Positions 48,101-58,860 of a stretch of DNA of 64,000 nucleotides are shown here, one piece after another; position 1 is the stretch's first letter; each line of letters begins with the position of its first letter. The translations under genes were made by a program, and so were the position numbers. The notes beneath the pieces were generated by a model. The model saw nothing but the letters and a program-made list of their open reading frames with translations. It was not told the origin of the DNA and ran no database searches. Origin of the DNA: Trissonchulus latispiculum (Eukaryota; Nematoda; Enoplea; Enoplida; Ironidae); NCBI GenBank assembly GCA_030248195.1, contig JASAND010004376.1:26269-90268 (forward strand), written 5' to 3'.

Positions 48101-51100
48101 AGACTTTTAATCTGGGTTTAACAGCTTGAAAGCATCATAAAACAATAAAGTCTACGTTTGCAAAACTATCAAGCTATTTCCAAATTAAAATACGTACGCA
48201 GCTTGCACATAATTAAGCTTTTCTCATTAAAGATTTTATTTAAATAACCTTACACGACGAGTGCTTTCTTGAAGCCGATGAGGATAGCTTGACTTTGTTT
48301 CCATCAATGGTAAAACAGTTTCCGTTCAAGTGATCTGTGCTTTCTGAGGAAATTAGGCTAAAACCATCAAATCCCTTTGAGAAATTGGAACGTTTTGGAT
48401 GTTTTAACACAGTTCTGCACAGTATATTTTGGAAATTCACAGATTAGGCCCTTTGAAAGTTTTTAAAACTTACACAATTTTAAAGTTAGTCCAAATTTTT
48501 CTGTAATTGTAAAGCATCCGAAAGTGTACAATGGCATTAATTAGTATTTGGTAAATACGAAAGCTGTAAAAATTACCATAATCAACTTTTGATATACTAT
48601 TTCCAAGTACAATCACGTAATGTTATTGCTGTTTGTTAGATAACACATGTATTAAATAGACAAAATTGTATACAAATAGTAATAAAATTACGGGAATATA
48701 ATTAAAGTCCGACACAAAAATGTGTGTACAAAATTGTGATCACTTATACTGCATTTAATATTTATCGGAGACCCATAATCTTATCTATTTTCTAAATAGT
48801 CATGATGAGAGGAAACTTTTATAAAATTTACGTCCTGCTAAATATTCCAGCTTTATGAATCCAACGGCGTCAAAATGTTGCCGCTACGGCGCATATTACT
48901 TGTGCTATAAGTTGTCAAAGATTTGCCATACCTTCAATAGGATTTCGAAGAATTAGTGACTTTACCTAATAAATAACAAGGTTACCATGTAAATATGGCA
49001 TGGCAAATACTTACGTAATTAGCCTTAGCATGCCCATAGCTTGAATCAGACCCAAAACCTTTTGAATCATGATCCTTGGGTGGAGTGCATGAATCATGAT
49101 CCACCCCTTACTTTTCTTTGATGCGCTCTGGATTTTTTCCGAAATCCAATTTTAAAATGGTGTGTGGGAGGGTACCGCTGCACTCCAATTTTTGAGTCAT
49201 GGAAAATGAGAAATGCGCCCACTTCGCGGAATTCACGAAAGCGATAAGAGGTTTTAGTAATTCGAGGAATTTAGTGCATTTTCAGATATTGGTTCTATTA
49301 CAAAAGTTGTTCAGCTCGTCAAGAGATTTCAAATCATGACATCTTGTGGGTATAGAAAAACTAAAATCCGGAAATTTTGAAGACGCGGAATTCTGTAAAC
49401 TGGGAGCATCGCCGTAAAATTTTTTGGATGAGCAAAAATATACAGCTGGACAGCGATCGGGGAAACAAGATTTTGATTGCGACAATAATTGAGATAAAAA
49501 CAAGAAATTGTAAGTGAAATCCGGAATTCCGGGATTTTCTGGATATTCGAAATCTTGAGTTCTTGACAATTATAGAAATATACACTGTTGGGGTTAGCTC
49601 CAGGGACTAAACTGTTATAAGCGGTCAAAGTTTGTCTCTGATTTCTTGGCTGTAATTACATCTTAAACTACCACAGCAGATTTTATAAATGATTTCGTAA
49701 AACTCAACAGCAACCTTTACCTTTTTAGTTGCAACAACAATACGACGTGAGTACCACGGTTGTCTGATACTGACTTAATTTCTATGAATTTCTGAAGAAA
49801 ACCTACTTTGAGCAATCGCTCTCTAAGTTGGTTTCATCCAGACATGAAAGAAACATTGCTTCTCTGCTAAAGCCGGCTTGTAGTAAACTGCTGACATTTT
49901 CACCAATGGTAAAGTAAGGAAGAGACTCATCCAACACAGTCGAAAAAACTACTGCGCTGTCCAGACCAACATTCCCAAATCTCGTTAGCGCTTCGTCCAG
50001 TGATTTTGACGGTTCAGTATTCAGATGTCCTATTTGACTACTACTTCCTTCAGTAATTCGAAGTTGCGTCATAAGAGTAATAATGTCGATGAATTTTGTG
50101 AGATCAATCTGATTCACGCATGAATAGCCAGCTTCGTGAGTGATACATGTTTCAGCCAATTTGCATGGAGACGGTTCACAAAAATCAGTTTCTACAAACA
50201 AAACTGACTTATCTTAACGTCGCTAAGTGACTCTCATAATAAACCGGTAAAGCTTAGACAAGACAAGTATGCAAGTTTTGAAAATGCCTGGGCAGATGAA
50301 CAAATTCCACTTAACTCTCACAATCAGCAAAATAATTGACCCTGTTCTGACAGACGAATGAGTTATTGGCGAATGTGCTTTTGCAGTGTATGTTTGGCAG
50401 TTCTGTTGGGCTCCCTTTTAGCTTAAAAAATTGATCCTTAATCCGTGATCCTTGATTCTTGCAAAAATCCTTAATTATTAACTTCTTATGACGCATGATC
50501 TTATTTTGTGTCTTGCCCGTTTGACTTACTGTACTGGCCAGGCCCTTCAAAGTGTAAATTCAGTAGTGCAACTAAAGATTTTTTGTGCGGTAAAATTGTT
50601 TGAAGTTTAAGTTATGCACGGCTTATTTTTCATTCATCGGTTGGTGAACGCTAGTACCAGTGTAAAACTGAGGGGCTCAACCCGATGCGTTGTGTATTCA
50701 ATCAATGCAACGACCTTGCAAATGACTAATAATCGAAAGTTGGAATATTGGGTTAGTAAACTCTTGTTGGATTAAGGTTATAATAGGAATCAACACTCCT
50801 TGAAATGCAGGAAACATAAGTACGGAGGACTGGTCAAAATCGTGGCAACTTGTCATATGGATCAAAGCCGAAAAAGACTGCTCTAGTGTTTGATGTGTTT
50901 CGGCTAATTGGTCTAAAAAATTTGCTGGTATGAGCTTCTGTACAATCCTAAATCCTCGATGCCGATGTGGTATGCTACAGTATTCAATAAGGTGATATTG
51001 CCAAATGACTAAAACTAAAATTAGTGGGAACAGCCCTATTGATTATACCTTGAAAGCTTTTGTTCAGCAAATAAAAAGTTTCAATAGAGCCAAAACTCAT

Positions 51101-53018
51101 AAATGTACGCAATTTGAGACATGTACTTGGATAAGAATAAAAGAACAGCAGAAACCCATTCATGCAGATTGGCTTGCTTAAATATGTAAATATGACCAGC
51201 TCCTGACCATTCTCTGCTGCGCATTCACCTTGTGTCGTATGCTTAAGTACTGATACTTGAGTGGATCAAATACCGCCGATAGAATTTTATGTTCTTCTTC
51301 TGTGCACGGACTCAGTTCCTTCACCTACCTTGATTATGTTGGGTGGAGTCTGCAATCTTTGACGAACTGGTCCGCATTGTTGAACCATTACTAACAAGCT
51401 GAACAGGAGAGGCTGGCGACTGTGTAAATGTATGTGAGCTAGAAACAGGTGTATCTGAAATTATACCATATTTTATTGAAAACGATTGCGGTGGTAGTGA
51501 TTTTGTTGATGATGTTTGTGTTATGGATGATGAAGATGATACAAATCTTGTTAAGGATGATGGCGATATCGGTTCTGCAAATAGTGATTGTTCTGTTGAT
51601 GATAAAAATTTTGAGACAGCTGATATTAGTATCGTTGGCGATGGCAATAACGATGGTGAAGGCAATGGCAGGAATGATGACGGTGATTCCAGTAGAGATG
51701 GCGAAAATGATGGCATCAGTATAAACGCTGATGTTGGTGACCATATCTTTGTTGTCGACGACTGTGTTGCTGTTGCTAACGATAGAAAGGATGCCGCTGA
51801 TATTAGTAACGAGGCAGTTGGTATTGAAAATAGAAAAGCTGGCTCTACTGCTGCTGATGAAAATGATGCTACTGCTGTTGTTAATGACGTTTGTGCAAAC
51901 GATGACTCTGAGAAAGTTGATACTGGCAAAATGGTTGTTGAAGTTGCTGTTGGCGATGACGTTGATGTTAATGATAATGAGGATGATGATGAAGATGATG
52001 ATGAGGACGACGATGATGAAGATGCTGGTGCTGTTGATGCAGATGCCTTCATAGATGATGGTGCATAAAATGATGATGTTGATGTTAATAACGATGATGA
52101 CAATGATGTTTGCATTAATGATGTTGATGACGATGATGATATGGTCGACAGTGCTGACAATAGTGTTGATGATAGTGATAATGATGATGCTGGGGAGGGT
52201 GTGTGTGATGATATTGATAACGATAATGATGACGATGATAACGATGATAATGATAATGACGACGACAACGACGGCAGTGATGACATTGGGGTTGGTGATA
52301 ATGTTGCCGAGGATGATAATGGAGATGACGGTGATGTTGTTGATGGCGAGGATTGTTGTGATGATTTTAATGATAAGAACGATGCCGTTGATGAAGCTGA
52401 CGGTGGAGAAGACGATGATGCTTGATCTGACGACGAGGATGCTGGTGATGGTAACGATGATGATGACGTTGACGGTTGCGACGATGATAATGATTGTTTA
52501 GATATGAGTGATGACAGTAATAGTTGCGATAATGACGAAACTGATAATGTTGATAATGATAAAGTTGATAAGAGCGTGGACGTTGAAGACGATGCTTTTA
52601 ACGCTGATGGTGAGGGTGTTGATGATGGCAGCGAAAATAATGAAGAAGATATTGACACCGACAACGACCACAGTGTTGATAAAAGAGTCGTTGATGACCA
52701 CGGGGGTGAGGGTGGTGATAATGATGATGAGTACAGTGATGTTGATGATGATACTGATGATGAAGACAGTGATGTTGATGATGATACTGATGATGATGAA
52801 GACGATAATGATGTACATAATGATGTCAGCGATATTGTTGCTGTTGATGAAGATGAAGATAATAGTGATGATAAGGATAATGGTGGTGATGCTGATGGTG
52901 ATGAAGACGATGGTGATGATAAGGATGATGATGGTGGTGCTGATGATGGTGATGATGATGACGGTATTGAAGATGATAACGATAAAGATGTTGGTAATGA
53001 TGGCAGCAATATCGTTGC

Positions 53019-53076
<58 letters not shown>

Positions 53077-53528
53077 GCTGTTGTTGTTGATGATGATAAT
53101 AATGATGACGAAGGTGATGACGGCAGTGACGATGAGGATGATGGTGATGGTGAAGTTGATGGTGACAATTGTGATGATGATGATGATGACGCTAGTGAAG
53201 ATGATAGTGATAATGATGATGATAGCGGTAGTAAAGACGATGATGATAATGACGCTGCTGCTGACGATGATAAGGATGATGATGGTGATGAGGATAATGG
53301 GGATGACAATAATGGCAGCGTTGTTGATGATGACGCTGGTGACGGCAGTATTTTTGGTAGTGATGACGGTAATGACGATGGCGATGATGATAATGATGAT
53401 AATGATGATGATAAGGATGATGATGATAATGATGATGATAAGGATGATGATGATAATGATGATGATAAGGATGATAAGGATGATAATGATGTTGTTGATA
53501 AAGATGGCTGCAACGTATATGATAATGG

Positions 53529-53562
<34 letters not shown>

Positions 53563-53579
53563 AATGATGATGATGATGT

Positions 53580-53613
<34 letters not shown>

Positions 53614-56600
53614 AAGGATGATAATGATGTTGTTGATAATGGTAACTGCAATGTTGATGATAATGGTGATGATGATGATGATGATGATGATAATGGTGAT
53701 GATGATGACGATAGTGAAGATGATGAAGAAAATGATGATGATGAGGATAATGAGGTTGATAATGGCAGCGATGCTGCTGATGATAATGACAACGATAATG
53801 ACGATGATGGTGGTGGTGGCGGTGAAGATGATGACGACGCTGAAGATGAAGATGATAATGCTGTTATTGACAATGATAGCTGCACAGTTGATGATAGCAG
53901 TGATGATGAGGATGATGATGATGCTGATGATAAAGGTGATGATGATATCGGTAGTGTAGATGATGATAACAATGATGATGATGATGATGATGATGATGCT
54001 GATGACGATGAAGAAGATGACGATGAGGAGGATAATGAGTTTGATAACAATGGTAGCGATGCTGATGATGACGCCGATGATGATGATGAAGATGACAGTA
54101 GTGAAGATGATGATGATAATGACAATGCTGCTGCTGATGATGATAATGATGCTGATGATGGTGGTGGTGGTGGTGATGATGGTGATGCCGATGGTGATGA
54201 TGAAGATGATGAAGATGATGATGGTGGTAGCAGTGATGACGACAATGATGATGATGTTGCTGATGGTGGTGGTGGTGATGACGGTAATGCCGATGGTGAT
54301 GATGAAGATGATGACGATGATGGTGGTGGTGGCAATGACGACGACGATGATGATGATGTTGCTGATGGTGGTGGTGGTGACGACATTATGCCGATGGTGA
54401 TGATGAAGATGATGGCGATGATGATGGTGGTTGCAGTGACGATGATGATGATGATGATGCTGATGATGTTGTTGTCGATAGTGATGACTGTACTGTTGAT
54501 GATAATGATGGTGATGATGATGATAAAGCGGAAAATGACGACGGCGTAGGAGTAGAGGATTGGCAGTCATATGGGCTGGTATAAGGTGTGCCTGAAATGA
54601 GTGTTAAGATAAGGCTAAGCATTTTCCAGCTGCGGATTGCTATCTGATTACTATTTAGGGAAGTGGCTAGCCATGGACTATTCCATTCAAATTAATTTGA
54701 ATGGTCATTCTTCACTTAACTGCGAGCTTGACGTTCATAAATATATTAACAGGTAGCTGGAAGTAATCTTAGGTTTTATAAGTGCTGCCAGTAATAAATT
54801 TTATCCAACTAGCTATCTGTTGTTTATTATATGACATATATGATATATGATATATTATATTATATATTATCAAACTGGTAGATGCCCTTCCAATAATAGG
54901 TATGTCAAATATTTATCAGACATAGTATACTTTGGTGAAAGATCTCATAGACTTTGGTGGGGGAAACCTGCTGCTGTGGGGACAAACTGACTAGGCATCC
55001 CTCTTGCAAACAACCGCAACTGTCATCGAAAATCAATATAGAGTCATGACCGTTATGTCAGAAAGGAACTCAAGAGTTACTAGCTGTATTGCTGTGGTGC
55101 TGAGAGTTTATATAGGTCACTATAAACTCAGTGAGATCCAGGCAAAATGGTAGGGGTGAAAGTTCTAAAGCTCCGTCTCCATTCACCTGTTTTATCTACA
55201 ACATTTGATTACTCAAAGATTTCCCTTTCTGAACAGAGAGCAGAGTCGCCCTATTCAAAATAGAATGTAAGAACGAATGCACAAAGTTCTAGAATTCCAA
55301 GTCCGAATCAACTCATTAATGAATAAAGTTCTTCTGTCTGTCCAGCTGATCAATCTACTTTTCTTTTGCAAGTCCAGAACAAACGGATCCATTTTGCTAG
55401 CTATAGCGCTCTGTCAGCCCGATGTCTCCGGTGGAGTTGATTTGATTACAGCTGACAGGCAAATGTGATGATGGCTACATGTGATCTAGCGGGTTCGAAT
55501 GAAGTTCACAACCATCACACACCAACACAATCACCAACACAATCACAACCAGACTTAAAGAGTACAATATGAGAACCGCACCAACACCAACTAGTTACGG
55601 TGGCCATGATCGTGAGTTACAAATGGAACATTCTAACCCGTATACAAGCTGAATTACCAAAACACAATTCAATTAATTACTTTGTACTGGACCGCATGGA
55701 TCAAAAAGTGAAATTTGGCACATAACTCGAACATTATCCTGGTTCCAACAGCCTGTGTCGAACGATGCATTATACCCTGCGCTGAAATCTGAACAGTCTT
55801 CCACGCATCCATCATTATTTGGTTCACCCGAGACCCATCGCATTCCTTTCGCCCCACAAGATGGATTATCAAATAGCGTCCACACACCTAAAAAGCAGAG
55901 CTATTAATTGTTTGGTAAAGTTTAGTTTAGTAATCTATGGTCTTTTTGACGTTGCTGCCAAAGTTACAGCTTTGTTTGTTTAAATCAAAATCAAACATAT
56001 CCAATGGTTTTCCTTTTGTTTAGCATTGTTTTTGTTGAATTATATGCATAATCTATACTTTTAGTAATTGTTAGAACGCCAAACTTGCCGATGAAGTGTC
56101 TAGACTAATGCTGGTGAACAAAGAGCAGATAGGGCCATTTACCATTTGTGTATATCAGAATTTGTGTTGGGATTTCTTACTTCTATGCCCAAGCATTGGT
56201 TCCCATACATTTGCGCAAAGTTATTGACGTTAAGCAGCTAACATTGAGCTACTTTGCAACAAAACGAAAAGGTAAACACAGAAACTACAATTTACCCTCT
56301 GTCAAACTGTCAGTTGCATGATTCCAGAAATTGTCAAAATCAGATTGCCAGTATCTAAAACATGTGCTTGGAATTATGTAGAATTGGAGATTCCGGCCAG
56401 AGACTACAGCAGTAAAGGTTTTTCACATATGTATACATAGATGGGCGCAATAACATAGTTAACAATAAATTTAGATAACAATAACTATTTCAAGCTGAAC
56501 GGCTATCGGATCTGAAATACTCCAGCGTTAAACGCGCTCGTAACACACCCTAGTAAACTATCGATTGATGTGTATGCAACTGCATCAGTAGCAGCCATAC

Positions 56601-58486
56601 TGAAGAATAGCCAGAGCAACATTTGCTGAAAATGACACTTTTGATTCTGACGTTCATAATTTATTCGACAAACTCATAAAATGAGGATATCTTTATTTTC
56701 CTGATTCATAGAAATCGCAATCATCGTTACGATCTCCCTGTCCGTTTATCGCAAGACGATCATATTTTTACGAGTAATGCGTTGCTATTAGCATAACATT
56801 GACAATAGCAGCACTATCACTGTGCAATCTGTCCATACTGTTGTTCGGGTGCAGGTTGTAGTTTTCGGTTGTGTTGTTATTTTCGGTCGCGGCCACATTA
56901 CACTGCCCCCGTTTCAATGTCATGTGGAAAGTATGCAATTTGCCAATGCTTATGTGTTAAGGTGCTGGTTTCCTTTCGGGTATTTTTGACTCACAGGGCT
57001 CTAATCCTTTATGTAAATAGCTGAAACTTTGTAAATAATCTATTTCCGTGCTCATTAACAATTTGGGACCAGTCCCGCATTTTTAGGTGAAAAGATAAGA
57101 AAGTTTTGGTTTTTGCCACTATTCTCTCAGTACGTAGGCGATACACCGAATTGGTTGTTATGGCTGGAAAGAGGACACCGACATGAACATTTTTACTTTT
57201 ACAACCTTTGAGCTATCCCCAGTGGTTAAGTCAGTGTAAGCAGAAAACGATTTTTAGGGTCAAAAAATGGCCATTTTTGAGGAAATCGGTTTTTCAAAAT
57301 TACTGCTAAATCTTAAGGACAATTTTGATCCATTTATACCCAATCGAAAGACAGTCTCATTGCACATTTAATCAATGCTTATCGGCTGGAGTTCATTGCT
57401 TTAAGCTGGAGATTTGGCCGAAAACCCATTTTGGCAAAATTGCCATTATTTTGTTTTAAACATCGATTTCTCAAAAACTACTCGACTGATTCCGGAAATT
57501 TTGGGCAGAGTTGGAAATTCGCATTTCTGGGGAGGGACGTTTTTCTTGGTTTGAGCTAAAACATCTCCAGTTGCGAGAAAACTCAATGCGACGTTGCGAA
57601 ATTTCGTGTTTCCGTGCATTTGGCGGCTTTTCTTGACCATTAGGACCTCCTGAGCCAAATCCAAGAAAACGACCCTCGGCTCATATGTCCTCCATATAGT
57701 GGCACAAAAAGAACTTTTGGCCGATTCTTCAGTTTTGAGAAATCGGTGTTCAAAAATGTTTTGTCTATATTTATCCTGTTGGATGTCGGCATGTCAGAAA
57801 ATTTCTGCAGTTCTTTGGTAATTTTGCCAGTTTCGTAAGCTTATGTGAATGTACAGATTATAAGCTTAAAACGATGTATAAAACACTTTCTAACTCCCAA
57901 AATTGCGAAAGTTACAGCGTTTTAAAAATTCACCACAAAAGCACTGCACAAAAGGATACCAGCACCTTAAATAAAGGTGTTATTTATTAGGTTATTTTTG
58001 TGATTCTAGCTTTTGGCGAACTATATCAGATGTCACCTGATATACACAGCTTCTTAGAAAATGCTTTCTTGGTAATGCTAGAACATTATTGTCGAAACAA
58101 AGTATTTAATCGGAAATTATCTTAGTTCTTATCTTTTCAAGATGTATGGCATGATTGCTGTCGTTAGGATGCATTTTTTATACCCTGAATCCATTCTTTA
58201 CTCTTTAGCAAGTTTTGTGGAAGCCCCCGATGTTAACCCCGGCCCCGTTTTTCGTATTGAAGACAGCCCTAGTCAGGACTTATTGCATGCGACCATAAAG
58301 AAAAGAATATCTGCATAACCTACAAATGAATAGTGAGAGCATTGGCGTGCTCTTCGTCTTCAAAGATTATGAGCGTTGCATCCGGATCCTGCTCTTTGCA
58401 CATTTGTACAGCATAGGAATAATTAGCTACCACGTTGGTTCTATTAATACAACTGTTGGACACTGTTTTCCAACCGGCAGGGCAAC
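41336..58486 (-). CDS. C-type lectin / mucin-like / EGF / DEG-ENaC channel gene (14 exons)
   Basis: Gene model on the minus strand, exon (high..low): 58486..58324, 56354..56296, 55887..55681, 54591..51329, 50191..49807, 48357..48254, 46799..46639, 46091..46008, 43566..43458, 42737..42662, 42442..42385, 42152..42084, 41950..41876, 41455..41336 (stop). Every exon has an AG acceptor and GT donor. Phases agree at all thirteen junctions (2,1,1,1,2,1,0,0,1,2,0,0,0). The protein would be a membrane cation channel of the degenerin/ENaC family whose ectodomain carries a lectin, a long Ser-rich stalk and an EGF module. A first transmembrane helix was not found, so the 5' end is incomplete or unusual. 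A one-base frameshift in the stalk exon near 54386 must be explained (see that exon). The nearest known idea is the EGF-bearing EGAS channels of nematodes. Confidence 0.72.
42385..43566 (-). CDS. DEG/ENaC channel: Cys-rich ectodomain exons
   Basis: Exons 43566..43458 (DCVKRAKQRLFVELCGCGYP, then HYPIPSDVSPC), 42737..42662 (VICLQRSMHKVMDD... ending CTQSC) and 42442..42385 (LDSYTVVTSRLKFPAKGFP). The CxxxxxxxxxxxxCGC-x-xP-x-YP signature, the CxxxC close and the following Y-x-x-x-x-S-x-x-FP segment are in the order expected for degenerin channels. Splice phases 1 and 2 link the three exons without stops. The alternative order, joining 43458 straight to 42152, fails because the phase creates a stop. 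Confidence 0.88.
43982..44175. mobile_element. Short MITE in a channel-gene intron
   Basis: Inverted ends GCCCGGTTTATACTTGTCC and GGACAAGTATAAACTAGGC are flanked by ATA on both sides (43979-43981, 44176-44178). The interior consists of tandem GTCCGTTTGGGCG-type units in both orientations. A 3-bp duplication suggests a Harbinger-like or similar element; the class is not certain. Confidence 0.75.
44960..45345. repeat. Simple-sequence tract in a channel-gene intron
   Basis: Tandem GTTCTTGGTGTTCTT-type units at about 44966-45032 and a (GTT)n run at 45310-45332. The plus-strand frame 44681-45037 is partly built from this repeat and is not considered a gene. Confidence 0.7.
46008..48357 (-). CDS. 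DEG/ENaC channel: central ectodomain exons
   Basis: Exons 48357..48254 (HLNGNCFTIDGN, the family GNCFTF block), 46799..46639 (FRFLLNVHQEEYM, then AGIKVLVSSPGAPNTLDE and the SPGE turn) and 46091..46008 (FTKLEAPYSNC, the PY-x-x-C block). These correspond in order to the palm and thumb-proximal parts of acid-sensing/degenerin channels, for example GLRLVLNIQQEEY and AGVKV in relatives. Phases 1 and 0 match at the joins. Acceptors are TTTTAG, TTTTTTAG and TTGCAG; donors GTAAGG, GTAAAT and GTAATT. Confidence 0.88.
47310..47575. repeat. Dispersed repeat shared with 27180-27430
   Basis: Shared blocks with 27180-27430 include CTCATCC/CTCACTA..., TGTTGCTC.CCGC.GTCC, GAC.A.GGAAGA, GGTCACGGA/CCACGGA, CAGTCACACACAAGGCAA, CCCCCCCGCAT and GTGACTA.GATGGC. 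Both copies contain C-runs. It is a TE remnant of unknown class. Confidence 0.6.
49040..49204. repeat. Partial copy of the 13951-16838 inverted-repeat arm
   Basis: Contains GAATCATGATCCTTGGGTGG (twice in part), CTGGATTTTTTCCGAAATCCA, ATTTTAAAATGGTGTG and CCAATTTTTGAGTCATGGAAA, as in 14001-14110 and 16670-16735. It lies in a channel-gene intron. Confidence 0.75.
49807..50191 (-). CDS. EGF-like module and start of the DEG/ENaC ectodomain (exon)
   Basis: The exon follows GTTTGTAG (phase 1) and ends at AAA|GTAGGT (phase 2). It starts ETDFCEPSPCKLAETCITH and EAGYSC, with the Cys pattern of the first part of an EGF-like domain; the usual final CxC...C is absent or modified. It continues into ENVSSLLQAGFSREAMFLSC and SDC, which matches the degenerin segment before GNCFTF (....F...C.....C). 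One continuous exon therefore joins EGF and channel sequence, strong evidence that the two belong to one protein. Confidence 0.85.
51329..54591 (-). CDS. Ser-rich mucin-like stalk exon (triplet-repeat tract)
   Basis: From the acceptor CATTTCAG|GCACACC (phase 1) to the donor CAAG|GTAGGT (phase 1). The Ser frame is open for 1,021 codons from 54386 to the donor. It is dominated by Ser with Pro, Leu, Thr, Ala and a pure Thr run of about 20, then a more varied S/T/P region near 51330-52060. Such stretches usually form extended O-glycosylated stalks. Entry at 54591 reads STPYTSPYDCQSS and then hits TAA at 54388-54386, because one base is missing relative to sister repeats (GGCATTACCGTCATCACC versus GGCATAATGTCGTCACC). 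Either a base was lost in this allele or assembly, or the tract is skipped: an alternative acceptor ATTTCAG|ATACACC (exon 51454..51329) is phase-compatible with 55681. Confidence 0.6.
51480..54550. repeat. 3-kb GAT/ATC trinucleotide tract
   Basis: Imperfect (GAT)n on the plus strand with interspersed GGT, GTT, GCT, AAT and AGT units, and a (GTT)n run at about 53020-53087. Because GAT and ATG triplets mutate to stops only by two changes, open frames of Asp-rich and Met-rich character on the plus strand and Ile/His-rich frames on the minus strand are expected by composition and are not annotated as genes. Confidence 0.95.
55681..58486 (-). CDS. C-type lectin-like domain (three exons)
   Basis: Exons 58486..58324, 56354..56296 and 55887..55681, joined in phases 2 and 1. 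The domain starts GCPAGWKTVSNSC and continues YSYAVQMCKEQDPDATL and FEDEEHANAL, typical of the first half of a C-type lectin fold (CPxGW....C...A...C....A.L). The middle exon gives YWQSDFDNFWNHATDS. The last gives RWVSGEPNNDGCVEDC and GCWNQDNVRVMCQ, the W-x-x-GEPNN..EDC loop and W-x-x-x-x-x-x-x-x-CQ end. EPN at the loop is the mannose-type Ca2+/sugar-binding motif; ND near the second Ca2+ site (WNQDN) is also kept, so sugar binding is plausible. The exon upstream of 58486 must end in phase 1 and was not found. An in-frame ATG at 58535 is an alternative start. Confidence 0.88.
56961..57966. mobile_element. TTAA-flanked MITE (piggyBac/Kolobok-like) in the lectin intron
   Basis: Ends GGTGCTGGTTTCCTTT and AAAGGATACCAGCACC match at 15 of 16 positions and are flanked by TTAA (56957-56960, 57967-57970). 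About 1 kb, with only short frames, so non-autonomous. Confidence 0.85.
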
Positions 58487-58680
58487 CTAAATATAAGTGT
58501 CTATAAACTAAATAGTAGTATCCTGATCTACACATTCTTCGTGCGTCGTTTCATGTCTAATGTTAGATAATATCATGATGCTCATAGGAAATCATGGACG
58601 AAACATCGCGACAGTTTTAAGAAACAAAAACAACTTCCTCTTTTGTTACAGACGTTGAAATTATGAATACAAAAGAATTG

Positions 58681-58860
58681 TTAGCTCGGCACTTTGTCTG
58701 CGGAAGTAGACCTGAAGCTTTCAGCGTTCAAGACGTGCCGTTCATCGTGTTCCAGTACTACGACTGAGCTCACCTTAAAATCAGATGTGTTGGTTGTATA
58801 TTCGTCTCTAGAGTAAGTAACTTGTATCATGCACCATAAAACTGGGTCCTTTGACCCAAT
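58681..58860. other. Possible upstream exon, unassigned
   Basis: The minus strand between TTTTAG (58861) and GTGAGC (58751) reads VLWCMIQVTYSRDEYTTN and could be an exon of the lectin-channel gene, but its phase-0 end does not fit the phase-1 start at 58486. The plus strand of the same DNA also reads protein-like (ELLARHFVCGSRPEAFSVQD) after a TTACAG acceptor at 58650. I cannot decide between them or exclude chance. Confidence 0.25.

Noticed and set aside
52508..54400. Met/Leu-rich open frames on the plus strand and Ile/His-rich frame on the minus strand
   Set aside because: They are other readings of the same triplet repeat (ATG, ATC, CAT) and end at arbitrary places.
52504..54549. Long Asp-rich open frame on the plus strand (about 681 codons)
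   Set aside because: GAT repeats cannot easily mutate to stops, so openness is expected; no splice sites, start context or flanking exons support it, and the minus-strand Ser frame links to real exons in phase.
51480..54550. CRISPR-like or satellite array
   Set aside because: The repeats are 3-bp units without spacers; this is a trinucleotide tract in a eukaryotic gene.
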